Of a stretch of 45,293 nucleotides of DNA, positions 1 through 7,600 are shown piece after piece; positions within the stretch are counted from its first letter, which is position 1; each line of letters starts with the position of its first letter. Origin of the DNA: an uncultured Clostridia bacterium (lineage in GTDB: Bacteria; Bacillota; Clostridia; Christensenellales; Borkfalkiaceae). The notes under the pieces are model-generated. The model was not told where the DNA came from. It did not search any database and saw nothing but the letters and a program-made list of their open reading frames with translations. A program made the position numbers and the translations under genes. The stretch is from NCBI GenBank assembly GCA_947630605.1, contig CANRIO010000005.1, forward strand, positions 1-45,293. The letters are read 5' to 3'.

Positions 1-252
1 GTCATGATCTTGGACGAGGCGACCTCCTCCATCGATACCCGCACGGAGGCCATCGTCCAGCGCGGCATGGATAAACTCATGGAGGGCAGAACGGTGTTCG
101 TCATCGCCCACAGGCTCTCCACCGTCAAGAACTCCAACGTCATCATGGTATTGGAGCACGGCCGCATCATCGAGCGCGGCACCCACGAACAGCTCATCGC
201 CCAGAAGGGCAAATACTACCAGCTCTATACGGGCGCATTTGAGCTCGAATAA
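1..252 (+). CDS. ABC transporter ATP-binding protein, C-terminal end (partial)
   Basis: Only the last 83 codons are in the window; the reading frame enters at base 1. The fragment holds the end of an ABC-type nucleotide-binding domain. The Walker B/D-loop stretch (ILDEATSSID) lies at residues 3-12 and the switch histidine (VIAHRLST) follows about 25 residues later. The ending pattern (GRIIERGTHEQLIAQKGKYYQLY) is typical of type IV exporters in which a transmembrane domain is fused to the ATPase, as in MsbA/LmrA/BmrA-like proteins. Substrate and partner cannot be told from this piece. A strong terminator follows the stop codon by about 15 bases, so this is the last gene of its transcript. Confidence 0.9.
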   Translation, partial: VMILDEATSSIDTRTEAIVQRGMDKLMEGRTVFVIAHRLSTVKNSNVIMVLEHGRIIERGTHEQLIAQKGKYYQLYTGAFELE

Positions 253-266
253 TTTGTAAAAAAGGG

Positions 267-306
267 CCGCCCGCCGTGCATTGCACGGCGGGCGGTTTTC
301 TGTTTT
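267..306 (+). terminator. Rho-independent terminator after the ABC gene
   Basis: A near-perfect GC-rich stem (267-280 pairing with 282-295, CCGCCCGCCG against CGGCGGGCGG) is followed by TTTTCTGTTTT. It sits just after the ABC stop codon and points along the plus strand. Confidence 0.9.
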
Positions 307-360
307 GAAAATTCAACTCCGACACATTTCCCCCATACCATGTCCGAGGAGATGGGAGAA

Positions 361-414
361 GACAGCAGTTCTTGCTGTCCCCTTCAGGGGAAAGTGGCGC
401 GCCTTGTGCGCGCC
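361..414 (-). terminator. Three consecutive hairpins downstream of the aminopeptidase gene
   Basis: Three small stems sit in a row: GACAGCA/TGCTGTC (361-367/373-379), CCCC/GGGG (379-382/387-390) and GGCGCGC/GCGCGCC (396-402/408-414). They lie just past the stop codon of the minus-strand aminopeptidase and may end its transcript, although none is followed by a good T-run. The CCCCTTCAGGGG plus GC-hairpin plus AAGGGGTG arrangement resembles the two-hairpin dispersed repeats elsewhere in the window, so this may be a degenerate copy. Confidence 0.4.
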
Positions 415-427
415 CAAAGGGGTGCTA

Positions 428-1669
428 TTACTTCACGATAATCTCATTCCCCGCGACCTCGATCTCAGCCTGATAGAACGCCGCGAGGGCCCTTTCAAGT
501 TCCTTGATATCGCTCCACGCCGCCGTCTCTACAGCGGAGTGCATCGCGAGCTGGGCGATCCCCAAATCGACGGAGGGAATGCTCACTGCCCTCATAGAGA
601 TCGCCCCGAGGGTGGAGCCGCTCTTTGCGTCCGAGCGGTTATAGAAGGTCTGCACCTTCACGCCCGCCCCGGAGAAGATCTTCCTCGCAATGGCGGAAGT
701 CCAGCCGTCCGTCGTGTACGCCCCGCCCGCATGCGCCTTCAGGACCACCCCTCCGCCGAGAACAACGCGGTTGGTCGGGTCGCTCTTTTCGGGGTGATTG
801 GGGTGAACGGCGTGCGCATTGTCGAGGGAGAAGACAAGGGAAGAGGAATATGCGGCAAGCTCCTCCTCGAGGCTCCTCTTTTGCGCGTTTGAGATGCGGG
901 AGAGGATGTTTCTCAAAAGGTCGCTCCCCGCGCCGCTCTGCGTGCCGCTCCCGATCTCCTCCGCCTCGAAGCAGGCCGCAACGAGGGTGTCGGAAGAGGG
1001 CTCCGCGGCAAGAAGGGAAGCAACCGACGTGTAGACGCCTAAGAGATCGTCGAGGCGGGGCGAGGTGAGAAATTCCCCGTTCGCACCGCTCGAAAAAGGC
1101 TCCTCGGCGGGCACCAAAAAGAGGTCATAGGCAGAATACGGGCCTACCATGTCCGAAACAGAGGTCTCATTTAACGCCGCAAGCGCGAGTTCCGTCTGGA
1201 GATTTACCGCAAACTTCTCGTTCGCTTCACGGTTCTGATGAATGGCGAGCGAGGGGAGGACGATACGAAAATCGCTCGTGAAAAGTTCGGCTGTGAGCGC
1301 GTCGCCCTTCTCCCGGATGACCCTTCCCGCGAGGGCGAGCGGACGGTCGAAGAAGGTGTACCAAAGCCCTCCGCCGTACCCCTCCGCGTTGAGGCGGCAA
1401 TGCGTGCCGTCGAAGCATGCGGCGTTTTCCTTGAGCTTGAGGCAGGGGGAATCGGTATGCGAGGCCACGATCCTGAACTTCCCGCCCTTCGCATAGCGAA
1501 AGGCGACGATACTCCCGCCCCGCACGACATAGTATCCCTTTCCGCCCTCGAGTCTCCATATATCCTGCTCCCGAAGGCGCACAAAGCCCGCTTTATCGCA
1601 CATCGCGGCCGCATGTTCCGCCGCATGATAGGCAGTGTAAGAACTTTTCAAAAATTCGCAAACATCCAT
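428..1669 (-). CDS. apeB: M18 family aminopeptidase (aspartyl aminopeptidase type)
   Basis: This is a predicted cytosolic, two-metal aminopeptidase that removes N-terminal, often acidic, residues from peptides. The 413-residue product has the M18 landmarks in order: the metal-binding ASHTDSP (His about 71), the DDLLGVY region, the catalytic EAEEIGSGTQSGAGS stretch, a DNAHAVHPNHPEK segment, and AMHSAVETAAWSD near the C-terminus. The frame is open upstream to 1720. The start at 1669 is preferred because AAGGAGA lies 7 bases upstream and because a TTGCAT-17-TATAAT promoter occupies 1692-1720. The longer starts (1693, 1720) would lie inside that promoter. It is a single-gene unit, convergent with the ABC gene. 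Confidence 0.93.
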   Translation of the reverse strand: MDVCEFLKSSYTAYHAAEHAAAMCDKAGFVRLREQDIWRLEGGKGYYVVRGGSIVAFRYAKGGKFRIVASHTDSPCLKLKENAACFDGTHCRLNAEGYGGGLWYTFFDRPLALAGRVIREKGDALTAELFTSDFRIVLPSLAIHQNREANEKFAVNLQTELALAALNETSVSDMVGPYSAYDLFLVPAEEPFSSGANGEFLTSPRLDDLLGVYTSVASLLAAEPSSDTLVAACFEAEEIGSGTQSGAGSDLLRNILSRISNAQKRSLEEELAAYSSSLVFSLDNAHAVHPNHPEKSDPTNRVVLGGGVVLKAHAGGAYTTDGWTSAIARKIFSGAGVKVQTFYNRSDAKSGSTLGAISMRAVSIPSVDLGIAQLAMHSAVETAAWSDIKELERALAAFYQAEIEVAGNEIIVK

Positions 1670-1691
1670 GAGCACTTTCTCCTTTTCCAAC

Positions 1692-1720
1692 ATTATATAA
1701 TAATTTCTCCTTGAATGCAA
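1692..1720 (-). promoter_or_regulatory. Sigma-A-type promoter of the aminopeptidase gene
   Basis: On the minus strand the -35 TTGCAT (1715-1720) and -10 TATAAT (1692-1697) are separated by exactly 17 bases. Transcription would start near 1685, giving a leader of about 16 bases that contains the ribosome binding site and the ATG at 1669. Confidence 0.8.
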
Positions 1721-1731
1721 TCAATTTTATG

Positions 1732-2072
1732 TCCTCTTGCCCACCCCTTGAGGGGTGGGTGTCGCCTTCGGCGACGGAAGGGGTGTCTACCGCGTCATCC
1801 TGAGGCGAACTGCAATTACGCAGTCCATATAAGAAAGTCCCCGAAGGATCCCCTCATACGCAGTCCGCGTTTAACTGCGTCATCCTGAGCCTGTCGAAGG
1901 ATCCCCTCATACGCAGTCCGTAGGGCTTCCCCCATCCATGGGGGAAGCTGTCACGCTATGCGTGACTGATGAGGGTAACCGCGTCACCAGAATGACGCAT
2001 ACCCCCTCCACTGGAGGGTACGAACCATGCCCCCTCCACTGGAGGGGGGGTAGGGGGTGGGTGCAAGTCCCC
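1732..2072. repeat. Intergenic island of dispersed hairpin repeats (island 1)
   Basis: No gene is visible here. The stretch holds two repeat families that recur at 21640-22016 and 34243-34620. Family A is a two-hairpin unit: a C-rich/G-rich stem (CCCACCCC/GGGGTGGG at 1740-1759) followed by a small stem (GTCGCC/GGCGAC at 1761-1775). A second copy is at about 1927-1976, and a related GGAGGGGGGGTAGGGGGTGGG end lies at 2050-2071. Family B is a GCGTCATCCTGAG ... GAAGGATCCCCTCATACGCAGTCC unit, with copies starting at about 1795 and 1881. The repeats end directly at the -35 of the next gene. Such elements are common between clostridial genes; their role is unknown. Confidence 0.75.
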
Positions 2073-2101
2073 TTGACACATCCTCTTCCGCATGCTATAA
2101 T
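2073..2101 (+). promoter_or_regulatory. Consensus sigma-A promoter of the GH3 gene
   Basis: Perfect TTGACA (2073-2078), 17-base spacer, perfect TATAAT (2096-2101). The start of transcription is expected near 2108, giving a leader of about 18 bases with GGGGAGGG before the ATG at 2126. Confidence 0.9.
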
Positions 2102-2125
2102 ACACAAAAAACGGGGAGGGACCGC

Positions 2126-4477
2126 ATGCCAAAGACGGTCAGGGAACGGCTGAAAAATTTTGCCGCACGCATCTTTTTCAAACTCACGGGATCCGCGCTC
2201 TCACAGAAGGAGAACGCCCATCTCGCCGTGGGCGCGAGCGTCCCCGAGGAGACCTCCGCCCTCCTTCGCCGTGCGGCCGCCGAGGGGGCTGTCCTTCTCA
2301 AAAACGACGGCATGCTCCCCTTAAAGGGCAAATTCGCCCTCTTCGGCAGGGTGCAGGCAGATACCTTCTTCACGGGGTACGGCTCGGGCGGCGACGTCGT
2401 CCGTCCCTATGCCGTGAGCATCCTCGAGGGTCTCGAGCGGGCGGAAGCCCCCCTCGTCAAATGCGTCAAAAAGTTCTACGAAGATTGGAGAAGGCAAAAC
2501 CCCGCCCCCGAGGGGAGCTGGGGGAACTGGCCCTATTTCTACCCCGAGGCTGAACTTCCCGAAGAAATTTTATCGTCAGCCGAACGGGAGACGGACACCG
2601 CCGTCATCGTCCTTGGGAGAGCGGCGGGGGAGGACCGCGAGAACGAACTGCGCGAGGGGAGCTTCTATCTCACGAAAGCGGAGAGAGAGCTATTGCGTAA
2701 GGTCACGGCGCGCTTTCCGCATGTCGCTGTTCTCCTCAACATCGGCAGTATCATCGATCTTTCGTGGGTAGAGGAATTCCCCGTCGGAGCCCTTCTTCTC
2801 CTCTGGCAAGGGGGGATGGAGACGGGAAATGCCGCAGCCGACCTGGTCCTCGGCAAGCTCTCTCCCTCTGGGAAGCTCCCTGCCTGCATCGCGAAGGAGT
2901 ACAAGGACTACCCCGCGCAGAACTTCGGCGGCGCGGACTACAACGAATACGAGGAGGACATCTTTGTCGGCTACCGCTACTTCGAGAGTTTCGCAAGAGA
3001 GCGCGTCCTCTTTCCCTTCGGCTTCGGGCTGAGCTATACAAAGTTTGAAATAGCGGCGTCCCTTTCGGAGGACACCGTAAAATACCGTGTGAAAAATGTG
3101 GGGAGCACTGCAGGGCGCGAGGTCGTCGAGGTGTATGTAAAAGTTCCGAACGGCCCCGCCCGCTGCCTTGCCGCCTTCCGAAAGTCGCGTACCCTTTCCC
3201 CGGGCGAAGAGGAGGAGGGGGAGCTTTCCATCCCGAAGCGGGCATTTTGCAGCTACGACGAGGAAAGATCGGCCTTCGTAATGGGCCGCGGACAGTACGA
3301 GATTTATGTCGGATCTGACGTGCGGACCGCGGACATGGTAGGTGGATTTTACGTCGAAGAGGAAAAAATCGTCGAACAGCTCTCCGAAAATTGCGCCCCC
3401 AAATATGCCTTTTCCGTATGTGCTGGGGAGGGCACAAAGCGCAAGGTCCGCCCCGCGCAGAAGGACCTGAAAGAAGAAATTCTGTCCCGCCTCCCCGCCG
3501 AAGTTCCCTTCTCGGGGGAGCGGGGCGTCACCTTTTCCGATGTGAAGGCGGGCCGCGCTACCGCCGAAGAATTTTTGGCACAGCTCACAAATCGGGAGCT
3601 CTTCGACCTCTCCCACGGCGCCCTCAAAATGGACAGCCCCTTGGGTGCATCGGGCAATGCGGGCGTCATGGGCGGCGTCACAAAAAAGCTCCGCGCGCGG
3701 GGCGTCCCCTGCGTCACGATGACGGACGGCCCCTCGGGCATCCGCTTGAAAATGCCCTCCTCCCTCATTCCCATCGGCACCCTGCTTGCGAGCAGTTTTG
3801 ATGTCGCTCTCATCGAAAAGGTCTATACCATGCTCGCGACAGAGATGTCAGAAAGGGGGTCAAACGTCCTCCTCGCCCCCGCCATGGATCTCCAGCGAAA
3901 TCCGCTCTGCGGGCGCAATTTCGAGTACTTTTCCGAGGACCCGCTCCTCACGGGCAAGATGGCCGCTGCCGCCGTCCGCGGCCTCAGAACGGGCGGCGCC
4001 TTTGCCTGTCCCAAACACTTCGCCTGCAATGATCAGGAGTTCAACCGCAGCCGGAATGATTCCCGCCTCTCCGAGCGTGCCCTGCGCGAGGTGCACCTCT
4101 ACGCCTTCGAGATCTGCGTGAAGGAGGGCAGGCCCGACTTTCTCATGACCTCCTACAACAAGATCAACGGCGTCTGGGCATATTATAATTTCGAGCTCGT
4201 CCGCGGCATCCTTCGCGGCGAGTGGGGCTTTGACGGCTGCGTTGTCACCGATTGGTGGATGAAGTGCGCAAAGAGCCCCGAATTCCGCCATGTGAGAAAC
4301 AACGCCTACCGCATCCGCGCGGGGGTCAACGTTCTCATGCCGGGCGGTGGCTACCTCGGAAAGAAGGTGCAGGGAGGCTCTCCTTTGCGCGGCCTCGGCA
4401 AGAAGCATTCTCTCACCCGCGCCGAACTTTTCCGCAACGCCCTCGAGATCGTAAAAGTTCTCGCAAAATTGTCATAG
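2126..4477 (+). CDS. Circularly permuted glycoside hydrolase family 3 protein (beta-glucosidase-like)
   Basis: This is a predicted retaining exo-glycosidase, probably a beta-glucosidase or beta-xylosidase. The 783 residues contain all GH3 parts in unusual order. The alpha/beta-sandwich C domain comes first (GAVLLKNDGMLPL at about 54-66), then an Fn3-like domain (from about residue 310), and the TIM-barrel domain comes last. The barrel is recognised by TMTDGPSGIR, the KHFACNDQE substrate-binding block and VVTDWW near the C-terminus; Asp709 there is the expected nucleophile. Barrel-first is the usual GH3 order; reversed forms are known from some rumen clostridia. No signal peptide is obvious, so it probably acts in the cytosol. 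The start at 2126 is set by GGGGAGGG and by the promoter just upstream; the in-frame ATG at 2057 precedes the promoter. Confidence 0.9.
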   Translation: MPKTVRERLKNFAARIFFKLTGSALSQKENAHLAVGASVPEETSALLRRAAAEGAVLLKNDGMLPLKGKFALFGRVQADTFFTGYGSGGDVVRPYAVSILEGLERAEAPLVKCVKKFYEDWRRQNPAPEGSWGNWPYFYPEAELPEEILSSAERETDTAVIVLGRAAGEDRENELREGSFYLTKAERELLRKVTARFPHVAVLLNIGSIIDLSWVEEFPVGALLLLWQGGMETGNAAADLVLGKLSPSGKLPACIAKEYKDYPAQNFGGADYNEYEEDIFVGYRYFESFARERVLFPFGFGLSYTKFEIAASLSEDTVKYRVKNVGSTAGREVVEVYVKVPNGPARCLAAFRKSRTLSPGEEEEGELSIPKRAFCSYDEERSAFVMGRGQYEIYVGSDVRTADMVGGFYVEEEKIVEQLSENCAPKYAFSVCAGEGTKRKVRPAQKDLKEEILSRLPAEVPFSGERGVTFSDVKAGRATAEEFLAQLTNRELFDLSHGALKMDSPLGASGNAGVMGGVTKKLRARGVPCVTMTDGPSGIRLKMPSSLIPIGTLLASSFDVALIEKVYTMLATEMSERGSNVLLAPAMDLQRNPLCGRNFEYFSEDPLLTGKMAAAAVRGLRTGGAFACPKHFACNDQEFNRSRNDSRLSERALREVHLYAFEICVKEGRPDFLMTSYNKINGVWAYYNFELVRGILRGEWGFDGCVVTDWWMKCAKSPEFRHVRNNAYRIRAGVNVLMPGGGYLGKKVQGGSPLRGLGKKHSLTRAELFRNALEIVKVLAKLS

Positions 4478-4527
4478 CCCTGTCATAGGGGCTTGTGACC
4501 GCGAAAATTCTACCTGAAAACGCCATC

Positions 4528-4552
4528 TCCACCCTAAAGGGTGGATTTTTTT
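4528..4552 (+). terminator. Rho-independent terminator of the GH3 gene
   Basis: Stem TCCACCC (4528-4534), loop TAAA, GGGTGGA (4539-4545), then seven T. It separates the GH3 transcript from the giant gene. Confidence 0.92.
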
Positions 4553-4582
4553 ATGAAATTTCAATTTTTTTCTGTCATTTTC

Positions 4583-4611
4583 TTGACAAGCTGTCATAAA
4601 GTTGGTACAAT
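4583..4611 (+). promoter_or_regulatory. Sigma-A promoter of the giant surface-protein gene
   Basis: TTGACA (4583-4588), 17-base spacer, TACAAT (4606-4611). Transcription would begin near 4618 and the leader of about 60 bases ends in GAAGGAGG, 6-7 bases before the ATG at 4678. Confidence 0.85.
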
Positions 4612-4677
4612 GATGTCATAAACCATTATTACACATGTCATCACCGTGTTGTGACTTCTTTGTGAAGGAGGATCAAA

Positions 4678-7600
4678 ATGCGTTATCGTTCTAAACCCGT
4701 CAAACATTCAGGGATAAGGAGCAATCAGATGAGCGGCGGCATGAAGGCCGTTGCCGTGCTCTCCGCACTCGTCGCCGTGGGCGCCGGCGCGGGGAGCCTC
4801 ATCGTTGCATTTACGAAGGAGGCTAAGCGCAACAGCGTCGACCTCTCCTACGGCTCCGTCATAACGCCCGTGGAGCAGGGGGAGGTATATACCTCCTCCG
4901 GCGGGTATGATCCCGTCGATATCTTTGCCCGTCTCAATTGGACGTTCGCACAGCAGACGGAGTGGTACGGCGAGTATTCGGGCTATGTGAATACCGTCGT
5001 CACACAGGACGTGCATACATACAAGTACTACAAGGACGGCATGCTCATCTCGGCGGACATCACGGAGAGCTCTCTCGTGAATGCTGCGCGGGAATTTTGT
5101 TATGTTAAGGACAATGACCGCGTCCTCTGGCGCGAGGCTGCGGGCGGCTCCTCCACCTACGATAAGTTGGACACGCCTTGGCAGAGCGGCGATCCTCACC
5201 GCAACATGACCATCTCGGGCGAGAACGGCTTCAAGGCCATAAACGGCCTTCCCGCATACGAGCTCAGCCCCTACGTCATCGAGCCGAACACCGTGCTTTC
5301 CTCCACCGTCCGCGAGGCGACCGATGAGGAATACGACTTGTATTACCCCGGAGATGAAGCTGCTCAGGCGGCGATGAGAAGAGCGCGGCAAAACGGAGGA
5401 ACGCTCTATCGGGCAGACTTTGTCATGAACCCCGAGATCTGGAAGGACAAGGATGCGAACGGCAACGAGATCGTCAAGGGGGCGACCGCCTACTACATCA
5501 ACCAAATGATCTTCACGGGCGGACTTCCCGAGGCCCCCGAATTCACCTCCCTCAACATCACCTACTACTTCGACGAAAATTGGGTGACCTATGCGACGGT
5601 CGTCGAAGAGAACTACAGCGCGGCATACGGTCCCATCAAGGCCCCCTGCAAGGGCGGCGGCACCACGACCTATTCCTACAAGCCCTACAACGAAGCGGAC
5701 AATCCCTATCCCGACGCCTATGAGGAATACTTCCAGTACTACATGGACGCAGCTCCCGATACCGACTTCGAACGTCCCATCACCGCACTCGATGCGTTGG
5801 CGGGCGCGTTCGGGCCGCTCCTTGCCGAGCCTACGACCTTGAAGCTCGACCTCTCGATCGGCGGCAAGCAGACGGCGGGGAGCGTCTTTGTGGATCTGAG
5901 CAAGACCGATCTTTCCGCCTTTGACGTCGGCGCCATCGAGGCCCGCGTCGGCCTCGGAGCCCTCAACCTCTGGGTGGAAGGCGGGAAGGCATACATCAAC
6001 TACGGCGGGGCCAAGCTCTCGCTCACCCTCTCCGAACTTCTCTCCCTCCTCACGCCCGCACAGCCGGCGGCGGAGACGGAAGGGGAAGAGGGCGGGGGAC
6101 TCAACACCGACGACCTTCTCGGCGCACTTGCAAACGGCGAATTCAAAGTGGAGGAAGGGAAGGCGGAATTGCACTCCAAGCTGCCCCTCCTCGGCTATGA
6201 GATCCCCATCGACTTCTACTTCAACGTGGATGCGGAAAAGAAGGTCACGCTCGACCGTGCCGCCGTCTCGCTCGACCTCGACGGCCTTGCGCTCGGCGCG
6301 GACATCTCCTTTGGCGGCGAGGCCATCCCCGCCCTCAAAGAGGGGGAGAAGGCGGACTATATCGAACTTGTCCCGCACATCCAAAGCCTTATCGACCTCT
6401 TCACCTCGCCCGCGCTCCACGCCGACCTCGGCTATGAAGGACACGGCGTACAGGTTGAAGGCGGCATCGATATCGCCGTCTCCCCGTTCGCTTTGAAGGG
6501 AGACATTGCCGTGAAGATCCCCGCCTACAATGCGGAAAAGAAGATCTCCCTCGTCTATCAGGAGGGGGCGGTCTATCTCGATCTCGACGGCATCCGGTTG
6601 CGCGCGTCCATTGCCGACGCGGGCTCTCTCATTTCCAAATATCTCGATTTTAGCTCGCTCACGGAAGGCGGGCTCTCTTTGGATATCGGGGGTGTGGTCG
6701 AAAAGCTCCTCTCCTCCGAATTTGCACAAAACATCATCGCCTCGAAGGAGGAGAGCAAACTGCATCTCCTTCTGCGCGGGACGAATATTTTGCAGGCGCT
6801 CGGCATCGACTTCGCGCTCGGCGACGTCTCCCTCGAAATTGCGCCCGAATCGCTCTCTTTGGGCGCCCTCGGCATAAGTGCCACCCTCACGAAGGGGGAG
6901 GCATTCACCTTCACGCCCGAAGGATATACCGACATCGTCCCCTACGCCGCACGCATCGCAAAGCTTGTCTCGGGCGGCTACCTTGCGGCCGAGGTCTCCT
7001 ACACGGGCGAAACGCTCTCCGTGACGGGCGGCCTCACCCTCGATGTGAAGAAACTCGCCGCGAAAGGGACGTTCACCCTCTCGTACATGGGTACTCCGAA
7101 AACGCTCGAAGTCCTCTATGCGGACGGGGAACTCTATCTCACGGTCGACGGCCTTCGCATCAAGGCAAACGTCAAAGAGGCCATCGATCTTGTGAAAGAG
7201 TTCGTCAAAATCCCCTCCGGGGACAGCGATGCCCTCAAGATCGTCGCGGACCTCTTCGCCCTCGACTTCTCGAAACTCATCAAACTCTCCGAAGAGGAGG
7301 ATACCCTCACCCTCACGGTCGCGGGGACCGACCTTCTCCATGCCCTCGGGCTCTCCTTCGACCTCGGCGACATCGCGCTCTCCATCGAAGAGAAAGACAT
7401 CACCCTCACGGCAGAGGGCATCTCGGCCAAGCTCAAGGCGGGCGAGTCCTTCGAATATTCCGTCGACGGCTACTCCGAGATCGTGCCCTATGCAAAGACC
7501 ATTCTCGACATTTATCAGAGCGGCTTTATCGCCCTCAATGTGAACGTTCCCATCGGCAGTCTTTGTCTCGCGGGCAGGGTGGATATCGACCTCGGCTCCT

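Larger units (their letters stand above)
4470..4641 (+). promoter_or_regulatory. TGTCAT hexamer array, probable response-regulator binding sites
   Basis: The hexamer TGTCAT occurs six times on the plus strand in 172 bases: 4470, 4481, 4573, 4592, 4614 and 4636. The first pair is a direct repeat with exactly five bases between (period 11) and overlaps the GH3 stop codon. The last three are 22 bases apart, that is, two helical turns, and flank the promoter of the giant gene. An inverted TGACA (4584-4588) overlaps the -35. Hexamer direct repeats in an 11-base frame are the layout used by OmpR/PhoB-family regulators such as WalR (TGTWAH-N5-TGTWAH) and PhoP in Firmicutes. The regulator itself is not in the window. 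Confidence 0.5.

Noticed and set aside
281-1068. Plus-strand open frames over the aminopeptidase gene
   Set aside because: They are shadows of the M18 gene; the translations are Arg/Pro-rich without family resemblance.
1693-1720. Upstream start codons of the aminopeptidase frame
   Set aside because: They lie within the -10/-35 promoter elements, so they would not be in the transcript.
2057-2125. N-terminal extension of the GH3 frame
   Set aside because: It precedes and overlaps the consensus promoter and is made of repeat sequence.
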